Source: Pseudomonas rhodesiae
Lineage (GTDB): Bacteria > Pseudomonadota > Gammaproteobacteria > Pseudomonadales > Pseudomonadaceae
Reading direction: 5' to 3'
Assembly: GCF_007858255.1 (NCBI RefSeq)
Contig: NZ_VFEU01000022.1
Location: 1 to 64,000, forward strand
Length of the DNA: 64,000 nt
The notes under the pieces were generated by a model. It saw only the letters and a program-made list of their open reading frames with translations, made no database searches and had not been told where the DNA came from. Shown in pieces: positions 16,401-25,255 of the stretch; within the stretch, counting starts at the first letter, position 1, and the number at the start of each line of letters is the position of its first letter. Position numbers and translations under genes: made by a program.

Positions 16401-18119
16401 TTAGTTGCCTTTGGCTTCCTTGCTATTCATTGAGACGCTTTCGAGCGCCTTTCGTGCCTGCTGTTTACGCAAGAGTTGCCAATGGGCGATCACGCCTTTG
16501 GGAGCCCAGATCTGCGGCTCGGACGCTTCGAAGTTGTCCGCCTGTTCGCGTTCGCTCACATGCCCTTGGGCCAGCTTGAAGGCCTGTTGCAAATCGTCGG
16601 TCTGGTTGAGCGCCTGGGCGAAGAGGGCGTCGCCGAAGTAGGTGAAGTCGGCTTCTTCGGAACAACCGAAGGACACGCGGTCGGCGCGCGACGCCGTCAT
16701 GATCAGGGTGCGGTCGTCTTTCAGCGCGGGGATGAACCCGCCGGAGTAACAGGCGGAAATCACAATAATTTTGTCGCGGTTTTTCAGCGGCGCCATTACG
16801 GCCGCCAGTTCGTCGGCGGGCAGGTCGGCCAGCTCCATGCGCGGTTGGTCCAGGACCAGTTCGTGTTCATGGGTGCCGTGGCTGGTCAGGTAGATGAACA
16901 CCAGGTCTTCCGGCCCAGTGCGATCTGCCAGGGTTTGTACGGAGCGGCGCAGGCTCTCGCGGGTGGCCAGCGGGCGGTCGGCAATGTGGTCGCGGTGATT
17001 GACCAGGCGAATCTGCCCGCGTGCGCCAAAGCGGATCGCCAGTAGATTGCTGACGTAATCGGCTTCGCGCAGGAACACGCTCTGTTTGCCGTCACCGGCC
17101 AACACCAGGGTGTACAGCTCGACGGCGGAGGTGGAGGCCGGTACCGCCGCGAGAGCGGCATCGAGCAGATGGCCTTGGGCCAGAACGCCGATTTCCAACG
17201 GGTCGGGTAATAACTTGCCCTCCGCGTCGCGTACGCGCATGCCGTTGACCCAGGTGCCGGCCTGTACGGTGCCGTCGGTGAGTACGAGGGTGCCACGGCC
17301 CTGGTAGTTATCGCTGTCGAAGCCACCGATATAGAAACTGCCGTCGGTGAGGTTCAGGCGGCCTTGTCCACTAAAGCGCCAGTCGGCGAACTCGCCGACA
17401 TAGTGGCTGCCATCCGCGCCGATCAACTCGCCCTTACCGGTCAGCGCGCCTTCCTTGAACTGGCCGATCCATACGTCACCATCGGCGTTTTCGTAACGGC
17501 CCTTGCCGTTGAGCTGGTTCTGTTTGAATTGGCCGATGTAAATGTCGCCATCGGCGCTGTTGAAGGTGCCGTTGCCTTCCAGTTGGCCATCGACGAAATG
17601 GCCGCTGAACTGGTTGCCGCTGTCGTCGTTGCGCTGGCCTTCGCCATTGGGTTTGCCGTGGGCGAACTGGCCTTGATACTGGCTACCGTCGGCCAGTTCC
17701 AGGCGACCGAGGCCGGAATATTGGTCGTCCTTGAACTCGCCACGGTAGGTCATCTGCCCTTCTTTGAGGGTGCCTTCGCCATGGCGACGACCGTTCTTGA
17801 ACCCGCCCACATACTGGCTGCCAGCGGTGGTCAGGCTGCCTTGGCCGTCGAACAGGCCCTGCTTGAACTGCCCTTTATAGACCTCGCCGTTACTGCCATG
17901 CCATTCACCCTGACCGTGCCACTGGCCCTTGTCGAACGTGCCGGCGTACCAACTGCCGTTGGGGTAATCCACGCGGCCCTGGCCTTGCAGCAAACCATTG
18001 ACCACATCGCCCCGGTAACGGCCGCCATCGGGCAGGCGCGCATCCGGCGGCAGCAGCGATTCGCCATCTCCGCAAGCGGTGAGCAACAGGACAAGGGCAA
18101 GGGGGGCGAGTGGGCGCAT
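16401..18119 (-). CDS. MORN-repeat lipoprotein with C13 caspase-like peptidase domain
   Basis: 572-residue predicted lipoprotein: lipobox LLLTAC (Cys 16), then about 11 MORN repeats of roughly 23 residues (about 33-293; pattern DG..Y.G.F..G...G.G), and a C-terminal caspase-clan domain. The latter shows the His of TSHGTH (H414) after a hydrophobic strand and the Cys of SACYSGGF (C457), the arrangement of legumain/C13-type peptidases. It would sit on the periplasmic side of a membrane. The shorter ATG (MRPLAPLAL) was chosen because it gives the signal peptide. Substrate and role are unknown; a PAO1 relative probably exists in the same position. Confidence 0.88.
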   Translation of the reverse strand: MRPLAPLALVLLLTACGDGESLLPPDARLPDGGRYRGDVVNGLLQGQGRVDYPNGSWYAGTFDKGQWHGQGEWHGSNGEVYKGQFKQGLFDGQGSLTTAGSQYVGGFKNGRRHGEGTLKEGQMTYRGEFKDDQYSGLGRLELADGSQYQGQFAHGKPNGEGQRNDDSGNQFSGHFVDGQLEGNGTFNSADGDIYIGQFKQNQLNGKGRYENADGDVWIGQFKEGALTGKGELIGADGSHYVGEFADWRFSGQGRLNLTDGSFYIGGFDSDNYQGRGTLVLTDGTVQAGTWVNGMRVRDAEGKLLPDPLEIGVLAQGHLLDAALAAVPASTSAVELYTLVLAGDGKQSVFLREADYVSNLLAIRFGARGQIRLVNHRDHIADRPLATRESLRRSVQTLADRTGPEDLVFIYLTSHGTHEHELVLDQPRMELADLPADELAAVMAPLKNRDKIIVISACYSGGFIPALKDDRTLIMTASRADRVSFGCSEEADFTYFGDALFAQALNQTDDLQQAFKLAQGHVSEREQADNFEASEPQIWAPKGVIAHWQLLRKQQARKALESVSMNSKEAKGN

Positions 18120-18186
18120 AGCGGGATCCGGATAATTGAGCGCCGAGTATGCCGCAGCTGCGAGTTTCATACATAAATTTACATAC

Positions 18187-18217
18187 CCTGTGGTGAGTGT
18201 GCGTGCCTCACCACAGG
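18187..18217 (-). terminator. Hairpin downstream of the MaoC gene
   Basis: Perfect 11-bp stem CCTGTGGTGAG/CTCACCACAGG with a 9-nt loop, just after the MaoC-type gene stop. The T-run is weak, so terminator function is likely but not certain. Confidence 0.55.
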
Positions 18218-18224
18218 CAGACCC

Positions 18225-18680
18225 TTATACGAAGCAGAGCGACAGGGACTCGGCAATGTAAGCAGGTTTTTCCTGGCCTTCGATCTCCAGGGTGGCGGTG
18301 GCCTTGAACAGCCATTGGCCGGGCTTTTTCTCGGTGACGTCCGTGAGCGTGACGCTCAGGCGCACCTTGGAATTGACTTTCACCGGCTGGATGAAGCGCA
18401 CGCTGTCGAGGCCATAATTGATCGCCATTTTCAGGCCTTCTGGCACGATCAGGATGTCTTCCATCAACTTCGGCATCAGTGACAGCGACAGAAACCCGTG
18501 GGCGATGGTGCTGCCGAACGGCGTCTGCGCGGCCTTGACCGGGTCGACGTGGATGAACTGATGATCGCCGGTGGCCTCCGCGAACAGGTTGATACGGGCC
18601 TGGTCGATGGTGAGCCATTCGGAACGTCCCAGTTCCTTGCCGACATAATCGTTGAGCTGCGCTACGGGTACATAGGGCAT
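18225..18680 (-). CDS. MaoC-like (R)-hydratase / NodN family
   Basis: 151-residue single hot-dog domain protein. The hydratase motif is visible as FAEATGDHQFIHVDP followed by PFGSTIAHGFLSLSL, giving the Asp/His pair of R-specific enoyl-CoA hydratases (PhaJ and NodN relatives). It probably hydrates a 2-enoyl-CoA or similar thioester; the substrate is not deducible. It is a single gene with a strong hairpin after it. Confidence 0.87.
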   Translation of the reverse strand: MPYVPVAQLNDYVGKELGRSEWLTIDQARINLFAEATGDHQFIHVDPVKAAQTPFGSTIAHGFLSLSLMPKLMEDILIVPEGLKMAINYGLDSVRFIQPVKVNSKVRLSVTLTDVTEKKPGQWLFKATATLEIEGQEKPAYIAESLSLCFV

Positions 18681-18883
18681 TGCGTCTCTCCTTGGTTCAT
18701 CGGTTTTATGCCCGGCACAGCCATATGTTTATCCAGTGGCGGCGGGACTTTTATGGGTGACAGAGATCCACTGTAGATCATCATGGCCCATCAGCTCGGT
18801 CAACCCACCATGCTTATGGCGAATGCCTGGGCATAGCGCCAGCGTGCTTATAATGCGGGCGGGTTCTAAAGGGGAGAGGACGG

Positions 18884-19246
18884 ATGCTGTTACGTGGCCT
18901 GACGTGGCTGGTGCTGTTTCAACTGATCGGCACGGCGCTCAATCATTTGCTGTTGCCGGTTCTGCCGGGGCCCATCATCGGCCTGCTGCTGATGCTGGGC
19001 TTTCTGGTGTGGCGCGGCGAGGTGGGTGAGCCCCTGAGCCTGGCCGCCGGCAGTCTGTTGCGCTACCTGCCGTTGCTGCTGGTGCCGCCCGCAGTCGGGG
19101 TGATGGTGTATGCCAAGGCTATCGCTGCGGATTTCTGGGCTATTGTCGGCGCCCTCGTGTTGTCGCTGGTAATTGCCATGGCCGTGATCGGCGTGATGAT
19201 GGAGCGTTTGGCCAAGCGGCATGCCAGTGAGGAGGAGGGCCAATGA
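18884..19246 (+). CDS. lrgA: CidA/LrgA family membrane protein
   Basis: 120-residue, four-helix inner-membrane protein of the holin-like CidA/LrgA family. The PGPIIGLLLMLGFL segment and LRYLPLLLVPPAVGVM are typical. Its stop overlaps the lrgB start (ATGA), the usual lrgAB arrangement. The pair has been linked to murein hydrolase export or control and, in some bacteria, to pyruvate or glycolate movement; the substrate here is not known. Confidence 0.9.
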   Translation: MLLRGLTWLVLFQLIGTALNHLLLPVLPGPIIGLLLMLGFLVWRGEVGEPLSLAAGSLLRYLPLLLVPPAVGVMVYAKAIAADFWAIVGALVLSLVIAMAVIGVMMERLAKRHASEEEGQ

Positions 19247-19959
19247 TCTTCGACTGGCACGGAGCCTGGACGGCAGTGATTCATCATCCCTTGTTCGGGA
19301 TCGGTATCACCCTGGGCGCCTATCAACTGGTGCTGGCGGGCTTCGAGAAAACCCGCTGGATCTTCCTGCAACCGGTGTTGGTGTCGATGCTGCTGGTGAT
19401 CGGTGTGTTGCTCAGCTGTGGCCTGAGCTACGCCGAGTACCGCAAGAGCACCGAGATCATGGGCATCCTCTTGGGCCCGGCGACGGTGGCCCTGGCAGTG
19501 CCGCTGTACCTGAATCTGCGGCGGATTCGCCAATTGTTCTGGCCGATTTTTACTACGCTGGTGATAGGTGGGGTCTTCGCCACCGGTCTTTGCGTGCTGC
19601 TGGGATGGTGGTTTGGCGCCGAACACATGGTGCTGATGACCATGGCGCCCAAGTCGGTGACGTCGCCGATCGCCATGCTGGTGGCCGAGCAGATCGGCGG
19701 CGTGGCGGCGCTGGCGGCGGTATTTGTGTTGATCACCGGCGTGGTCGGCGCGATGGTCGGCCCGGCGTTGTTGTCGCGTCTGGGCGTTCACAGCGCCGAG
19801 GCGCGTGGCATGGCCCTGGGCATGACGGCCCATGCCGTCGGTACTTCAGTGGCCTTGCAGGAAAGCGAAGAGTGTGGCGCCTTCGCGGCGCTTGCCATGA
19901 GTTTGATGGGCGTGGCTACGGCGGTGTTCCTGCCGCTGGCCGTGTCGGTCATTGTTTAA
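19243..19959 (+). CDS. lrgB: LrgB family membrane protein
   Basis: 238-residue LrgB/CidB protein with multiple membrane helices. Family segments KSVTSPIAM and AHAVGTSVALQ are clear, preceded by an LGPATVALAVPLY stretch. It partners LrgA, with which it overlaps by 4 bp. The next gene, a LON-domain protein, follows after 21 bp and may be on the same transcript. Confidence 0.92.
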   Translation: MIFDWHGAWTAVIHHPLFGIGITLGAYQLVLAGFEKTRWIFLQPVLVSMLLVIGVLLSCGLSYAEYRKSTEIMGILLGPATVALAVPLYLNLRRIRQLFWPIFTTLVIGGVFATGLCVLLGWWFGAEHMVLMTMAPKSVTSPIAMLVAEQIGGVAALAAVFVLITGVVGAMVGPALLSRLGVHSAEARGMALGMTAHAVGTSVALQESEECGAFAALAMSLMGVATAVFLPLAVSVIV

Positions 19960-19980
19960 ACCGGGTTTAAGGAACGCTTT

Positions 19981-20571
19981 ATGAGTCTGGCGCTGTTTCC
20001 ACTCAATACCGTGCTGTTTCCTGGCTGCACGCTCGACTTGCAGATCTTTGAGGCGCGCTACCTCGATATGATCGGGCGCTGTATGAAGAAGGGCGAAGGT
20101 TTCGGGGTGGTGTGCATCCTTGGAGAAGCCAGTGCCGACGATATGACGGACGCTTACGCGGTGGTCGGTTGTGAAGCGCTGATCCGCGACTTCAAACAGC
20201 AGGACAACGGCCTGCTGGGCATTCGGGTTGAGGGCGGGCGACGTTTTCATGTGTCTGACGTCACGGTGCAGAAAGACCAGCTGCTGGTGGGCGAGGTGCG
20301 CTGGCTGGATGAGCAACCGGACAGCGCCCTGGAAGAAGAGGACGAAGACCTGCTGGCCTTGCTTCAGGTCCTGGCCGAACACCCGATGGTCGCCTCATTG
20401 GACATGGACACCAACGCTCAGGGCCAGCAAGCGTTGGCCAATCAGCTGGCGTATTTGCTGCCGTTCACCGATGACGACAAGATCAAGCTGCTGGAAATGG
20501 ACAGTCCGCAACAGCGCCTGGATATGATCCAGTTCCTGCTCGACGAACTTCAGGGCGAGCTGTTCACTTAA
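19981..20571 (+). CDS. Stand-alone LON substrate-binding domain protein
   Basis: 196 residues. It resembles only the N-terminal (substrate-recognition) domain of Lon protease: LFPLNTVLFPGCTLDLQIFEARYLDMI at the start, then GFGVVCI and a beta-rich body, with a helical C terminus. There is no AAA+ or protease domain. Its biochemical role is unknown; it may bind proteins. The stop overlaps that of the convergent DedA-PAP2 gene by 4 bp. Confidence 0.88.
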   Translation: MSLALFPLNTVLFPGCTLDLQIFEARYLDMIGRCMKKGEGFGVVCILGEASADDMTDAYAVVGCEALIRDFKQQDNGLLGIRVEGGRRFHVSDVTVQKDQLLVGEVRWLDEQPDSALEEEDEDLLALLQVLAEHPMVASLDMDTNAQGQQALANQLAYLLPFTDDDKIKLLEMDSPQQRLDMIQFLLDELQGELFT

Positions 20572-21893
20572 TAGGCGTAGCGCAACAGGGCATGGGATGT
20601 GCCGGCCAGCGCGATAAAACTCAGCACCGCCACCAGCGCCGGTAGTAGCAGCCACCAAGTTTTCCGTGGCATGGCGGGCAAGGGGCTTCGATATTCGCTA
20701 AGCCCCAGGCTGAACGCGCACACCGTCATTGCCAGCAACGTGCCGGCGAGGATGTCCGTGGGCCAATGGGCGCCGAGGTAGACCCGCGACAGTGCGATGA
20801 ACGCCGCCGGAATACAGCCCAGCAGCATCCAGGTCAGGCGCAGCCGTGTGGGCTGACCGCGACCGGCCAAGACCGCCAACGCCAGGAAAAACGCGAACGC
20901 GCCGGACGCATGGCCGCTGGGCATGCTGAAACTGGTCAATGGGTCTGTGAGGATTTCCGGGCGGCCGCGGGCGAAAAACAGTTTGGTCCCGGTATTGATA
21001 AGCGCAGACCCCGCCAGCGTGGCACCGACAAACAGCGCGTGGCGCCATTGCTGCGCCAATACCAGCAAGCCGGTAAACACCGCACTGGCGAAAAACATCT
21101 TTTTGAATTCGCCCAGTTGAGTGATCCGCACCATTACTTCATCCAGCCAAGGGCTGCGATGCTCCTGCACCAGCGCACTCAGGCCATGGTCAAAATTGTC
21201 CAGCGAGTGATAGCCGATAAACAGCGCGATCAATAACGTCAGGCTGGCGCCGCCTATCCATAACGTGGCGCGACGATGCCCCCGCAGGCTGCTATTCAGG
21301 CTTAGCCCGATCACGACCGCAAGGCACCCTGCGACTACCGCCGCTTCCGGCCAGAACCCTTGCGGCAACGGTAGGCGGAACGCGGCGCCGGTCGCCCAAC
21401 CCGGCAGCAAATAGGCCACCGACCAACCCGCCGCCGCCAGAATGCTCACCCCGGCGAAACGCGGGAACGGCATGTCGCACATGCCGGCCACCATCGGCAG
21501 CATGGGGCGTAACGGGCCGATAAAACGGCCGACCAGCAGGCTGGCGATCCCGTATTTGTGAAAGTAGGTCTCGGCGCCGTTCATCCATTCGGGGTGATGA
21601 CGTAAGCCGGGCAAACGCCGTATGTTCTGATGGAAATGTCGTCCCAGAAAGTAGGAAACCCCATCGCCGAGCAAGCCGCCGAGGAACCCCAGCAGCAGCG
21701 TCTCGCTCAAGGACAGCGCGCCGCTACCGGCCAAGGCGGCGATAGCGAACAGCAGCACTGTGCCCGGTACGATCAAGCCGGCAATCGCCAGGCACTCCAC
21801 GCACGCGACGATGAACACCGCCACGGCCAGCCATTGAGGGTTGATGCTCAGCCAGCCAGTAATGCTATCGAGCCATTGGCCCATACAATCCAC
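20568..21893 (-). CDS. DedA-PAP2 fusion membrane phosphatase
   Basis: 441-residue inner-membrane protein joining two modules. Residues about 1-190 are a DedA/VTT domain (GLIVPGTVLLFAIAALAGSG, FIGPLRPMLPMVAGM). Residues about 210-420 are a PAP2 phosphatase with all three motifs: KLFFARGRP, PSGH and SRVYLGAHWPTD. The pairing suggests dephosphorylation and translocation of a lipid phosphate such as undecaprenyl pyrophosphate, which would link it to the murein genes around. The start could be three codons downstream. Such fusions are known in proteobacteria. Confidence 0.92.
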   Translation of the reverse strand: MDCMGQWLDSITGWLSINPQWLAVAVFIVACVECLAIAGLIVPGTVLLFAIAALAGSGALSLSETLLLGFLGGLLGDGVSYFLGRHFHQNIRRLPGLRHHPEWMNGAETYFHKYGIASLLVGRFIGPLRPMLPMVAGMCDMPFPRFAGVSILAAAGWSVAYLLPGWATGAAFRLPLPQGFWPEAAVVAGCLAVVIGLSLNSSLRGHRRATLWIGGASLTLLIALFIGYHSLDNFDHGLSALVQEHRSPWLDEVMVRITQLGEFKKMFFASAVFTGLLVLAQQWRHALFVGATLAGSALINTGTKLFFARGRPEILTDPLTSFSMPSGHASGAFAFFLALAVLAGRGQPTRLRLTWMLLGCIPAAFIALSRVYLGAHWPTDILAGTLLAMTVCAFSLGLSEYRSPLPAMPRKTWWLLLPALVAVLSFIALAGTSHALLRYAY

Positions 21894-21914
21894 TCCATCG
21901 GTGTTCTTGGGAAT

Positions 21915-22598
21915 TCACAGCAAAAAATAATCGCGGCCTTCGACCTGGCCTCGGCGCAACGGGTTCCGCGTGCAATAAGGCGCGTAGCCAGCATCGACGA
22001 AGCGGTACATCAGGTGTTCGTCACGCCCGCTGGGGATGCCCAGGCGGGTGGTCTGGATGATCTGCGTCGGGGTCTGGCCGACGTCTTCGACGTAAAGCAG
22101 TTCTTGGTCAAACCGTTTGGCGTCCCACATCGGCACCTTCAGCCCCAGCGCCTTGCACAACAGCGTCTGGCCCGCGCACAGCTTGTGCGAAGGGCGGGGC
22201 AGACCTTTGGCGTCCGGGTTGTTCAGCAGCATCTGCGCCAGGCTGGCTGGGCCGGCGATTTCGTCGACCCATGGATAGGCGGATTTGATCAGCACCGCAT
22301 TGCCTGGGCCATGGGCGCTGAAATTCAGAGAATCGCCGCCACGGGCGTAATACATGTAGATGTGCCCCCCATCCAGAAACAAAGCCTTACGCTTTTCTGT
22401 GTAACCGAGGGACGCGTGGCTGCCCTTTTCGGCCGCGTAATAAGCTTCGGTTTCGATAATTCGCGCCGAAAGCCAGGTTTCGCCGACTCGGTGGCGAATG
22501 ACTTTTCCGAGCAATTCACGCGCGAGCACTTGCGCATCGCGGTCGAAGAAGCTGTCGGGCAGGGCGCTGGCGGGAGTTGGAAGAGCGGAACTGGGCAT
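21915..22598 (-). CDS. mpg: DNA-3-methyladenine glycosylase (AAG/MPG family)
   Basis: 227-residue alkyladenine glycosylase of the eukaryote-like MPG family, which removes alkylated purines in base-excision repair. It shows LARELLGKVIRH, then RIIETEAYYAAEKGSHAS with the catalytic Glu, and HIYMYYARGGDSLNFSAHG. The internal ATG (MPSSALPTP) is taken as start because homologues begin near there; a GTG 17 codons upstream with a GGTGGGAG stretch before it is an alternative. It stands alone and diverges from proA. Confidence 0.9.
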   Translation of the reverse strand: MPSSALPTPASALPDSFFDRDAQVLARELLGKVIRHRVGETWLSARIIETEAYYAAEKGSHASLGYTEKRKALFLDGGHIYMYYARGGDSLNFSAHGPGNAVLIKSAYPWVDEIAGPASLAQMLLNNPDAKGLPRPSHKLCAGQTLLCKALGLKVPMWDAKRFDQELLYVEDVGQTPTQIIQTTRLGIPSGRDEHLMYRFVDAGYAPYCTRNPLRRGQVEGRDYFLL

Positions 22599-22772
22599 GG
22601 CGTCGGCAGTTATTACGGCTAAATGTGACCGGATGATAACAACTCCCACCTTAATTACGGCTGAAGCCCAGGTTTTTACAGTTCATTTCGACCATCCGCC
22701 CCTCACCGCTGTCAGTCGGGCGGCGTCACGGCTATAATCTGCCGCTTTCCTCTTTGCCAAGACTCCCCGACC

Positions 22773-24038
22773 ATGACTGAGTCCGTTCTTGACTACATGA
22801 CCCGCCTGGGTCGCGCTGCCCGCCAGGCGTCGCGGTTGATCGCCCGTGCGAGCACTGCGCAGAAAAATCGCGCCCTGCTGGCGGCCGCCGACGCTCTGGA
22901 TGCCTCGCGCTCCGAGCTGACCGCCGCCAACGAACAGGATCTGGCCAACGGCCGCGCCAATGGCCTGGAGCCGGCCCTGCTGGACCGCCTGGCACTGACC
23001 CCGGCGCGTATCGACGACATGATCGAAGGCCTGCGTCAGGTAGCCAAGCTGCCTGACCCCATCGGTGAAATCCGCGATATGCGTTACCTGCCGTCCGGCA
23101 TCCAGGTGGGCAAGATGCGCGTGCCCCTGGGCGTGATCGGCATCATCTACGAGTCGCGTCCGAACGTGACCATCGACGCCGCAAGCCTGTGCCTCAAATC
23201 CGGCAACGCCACCATCCTGCGCGGCGGTTCCGAGGCTATCCATTCCAACCGTGCCATCGCCGCGTGCATCCAGCAGGGCCTGGCCGTGGCCGAGTTGCCG
23301 GCCGAAGTGGTGCAAGTGGTGGAAACCACCGACCGCGCCGCCGTTGGTGCGTTGATCACCATGCCGGAATTCGTCGACGTCATCGTGCCGCGCGGCGGCA
23401 AAAGCCTGATCGAACGCGTGAGCCGCGATGCCAAGGTGCCAGTGATCAAGCACCTGGACGGCGTGTGCCATGTGTACATCGACATTGCGGCCGATATCGA
23501 CAAGGCGATCCGCATCGCCGACAACGCCAAGACCCATCGCTACGCGCCGTGCAACACCATGGAAACCCTGTTGGTGCACGCCGGCATCGCCGAGCGCGTA
23601 TTGCCGCCGTTGGCCGCGATCTACCGCGACAAGGGCGTTGAACTGCGCGGTTGCGAGCGTACCCGCGCGTTGCTGGGCGCCGACGTGATCGAAGCCACCG
23701 AGCAGGACTGGTACACCGAATACACGGCGCCGATCCTGTCGATCCGCATCGTTGACGACCTGGATCAGGCCATCGAGCACATCAACACCTACGGTTCCAA
23801 GCACACCGACGCGATCGTGTCCGAGCATTTCAGCGATGCCCGGCGCTTCCTCACCGAAGTGGACTCCGCCTCGGTGATGGTCAATGCCTCGACGCGCTTT
23901 GCCGACGGTTTCGAGTACGGCTTGGGCGCGGAGATCGGGATTTCTACCGACAAGCTCCACGCACGCGGCCCGGTGGGCCTGGAAGGCCTGACCAGCGAGA
24001 AGTACGTGGTGTTCGGCGACGGGCACGTGCGCACTTGA
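22773..24038 (+). CDS. proA: Gamma-glutamyl phosphate reductase
   Basis: 421 residues. Second step of proline synthesis: reduction of gamma-glutamyl phosphate to the semialdehyde with NADPH. Family text includes GVIGIIYESRPNVTIDA, LKSGNATILRGGSEA and the active-site Cys in THRYAPCNTMETLLVH near residue 255. It opens a long co-directional block; its stop codon shares a base with the nadD start. Confidence 0.97.
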   Translation: MTESVLDYMTRLGRAARQASRLIARASTAQKNRALLAAADALDASRSELTAANEQDLANGRANGLEPALLDRLALTPARIDDMIEGLRQVAKLPDPIGEIRDMRYLPSGIQVGKMRVPLGVIGIIYESRPNVTIDAASLCLKSGNATILRGGSEAIHSNRAIAACIQQGLAVAELPAEVVQVVETTDRAAVGALITMPEFVDVIVPRGGKSLIERVSRDAKVPVIKHLDGVCHVYIDIAADIDKAIRIADNAKTHRYAPCNTMETLLVHAGIAERVLPPLAAIYRDKGVELRGCERTRALLGADVIEATEQDWYTEYTAPILSIRIVDDLDQAIEHINTYGSKHTDAIVSEHFSDARRFLTEVDSASVMVNASTRFADGFEYGLGAEIGISTDKLHARGPVGLEGLTSEKYVVFGDGHVRT

Positions 24039-24682
24039 TGGCTAAGCGCATTGGGCTGCTCGGCGGTACCTTCGACCCTGTGCACATCGGCCATCTGCGC
24101 AGCGCTCTGGAAGTGGCGGACGCACTGGCGCTGGACGAACTGCGCCTGATCCCCAATTTTCGGCCGCCCCATCGCGATACGCCGCAAGTGTCGCCCCAGG
24201 AGCGTCTGGAAATGGTGCGTCTGGCGGTGGAAGGCATTGCACCGTTGGTGGTGGACGACCGCGAGCTCAAGCGCGATAAACCGTCCTACACTGTCGACAC
24301 CCTGGAACTGATGCGCGCCGAACTGGCCGCGGACGACCAGTTGTTTCTGCTTTTGGGCTGGGACGCATTTTGCGGCCTGCCCTCTTGGCATCGCTGGGAG
24401 GATCTCCTCCAGCATTGCCACATCCTGGTTTTGCAACGCCCGGATGCCGACAGCGAACCGCCGGATGCCTTGCGCAACCTGCTGGCCGCGCGGTCGGTAA
24501 GTGACCCCTTGGCCCTGACCGGGCCGAACGGGAATATTGCATTCGTCTGGCAGACCCCGCTTGCGGTGTCCGCCACCCAGATCCGTCAACTGCTGGCCAG
24601 CGGTAAGTCGGTACGGTTCCTGGTGCCTGACGCGGTCCTGGCCTACATCGATGCGCACGGGCTTTACCGTGCGTCGAACTGA
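24038..24682 (+). CDS. nadD: Nicotinate-nucleotide adenylyltransferase
   Basis: 214-residue nucleotidyltransferase making deamido-NAD. The GGTFDPVHIGHL motif (H-x-G-H type) is at residues 9-20, and the C-terminal SATQIRQLLASGKSVRFLVP segment replaces the ISSTxIR motif. The ATG overlaps the proA TGA by one base. Neighbour order proA-nadD-rsfS-rlmH is conserved in pseudomonads. Confidence 0.96.
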   Translation: MAKRIGLLGGTFDPVHIGHLRSALEVADALALDELRLIPNFRPPHRDTPQVSPQERLEMVRLAVEGIAPLVVDDRELKRDKPSYTVDTLELMRAELAADDQLFLLLGWDAFCGLPSWHRWEDLLQHCHILVLQRPDADSEPPDALRNLLAARSVSDPLALTGPNGNIAFVWQTPLAVSATQIRQLLASGKSVRFLVPDAVLAYIDAHGLYRASN

Positions 24683-24751
24683 AAAGGCGTGCTTGAAGGT
24701 ACGAACAGTCGTACAGCGAGCGCCCGAACATACGAGCAAAACGAGTTTTAT

Positions 24752-25246
24752 ATGACCAACAAAGACGTAAGCAAAGTTAAGCGCAAAGGCACGTTCAAAA
24801 GCGCCCCTCTGCCGGTAGAAGCCCACACCGGTCCGGAACTGGTCGGCGAAGAGCTGGTGAAAGTCGCCGTGGCGGCCCTGGAGGACGTGAAGGCCCAGGA
24901 CATCCAGGTGCTGGACGTGCGCGACAAGCAGAGCATCACCGACTACATGATCATCGCCACCGGTACCTCCAACCGCCAGATCGGCGCGATGCTGGACAAA
25001 GTGCGCGAAGCCGTCAAAGCCCAGGGCGTCAAGCCGTTGGGTGAAGAAGGCAAGGGCGACAGCGATTGGGTGCTGCTGGACATGGACGACGTGATCGTCC
25101 ACATGATGACCTCCAACGCTCGCCAGTTCTACGACCTGGAGCGTCTGTGGAAAGGCGCCGAGCAGAGCCGTGCCGCCGATGGCAAGCACCACAGCCCGGA
25201 AGTGGGCCACGCTCACTTCGACAAGCTCAACAAAGACCAGGAATAA
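24752..25246 (+). CDS. rsfS: Ribosomal silencing factor RsfS (Iojap family)
   Basis: 164 residues. RsfS binds ribosomal protein uL14 and blocks subunit joining when nutrients are short. The core spans about 38-140, with LEDVKAQDIQVLDVRD, ITDYMIIATGTSNRQ and DSDWVLLDMDDVIVHMM. It is longer than the usual 105-120 residues because of a basic N-terminal extension (VSKVKRKGTFKSAP) and a C-terminal tail. A downstream GTG could start the short form; the ATG given is the first good one after the nadD stop. Confidence 0.92.
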   Translation: MTNKDVSKVKRKGTFKSAPLPVEAHTGPELVGEELVKVAVAALEDVKAQDIQVLDVRDKQSITDYMIIATGTSNRQIGAMLDKVREAVKAQGVKPLGEEGKGDSDWVLLDMDDVIVHMMTSNARQFYDLERLWKGAEQSRAADGKHHSPEVGHAHFDKLNKDQE

Positions 25247-25255
25247 GGAACGGCT

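Noticed and set aside
22599..22649. GTG start extending the alkyladenine glycosylase by 17 residues
   Set aside because: Kept as an alternative only; the extension is hydrophobic and unlike family members, although a purine-rich stretch precedes it.
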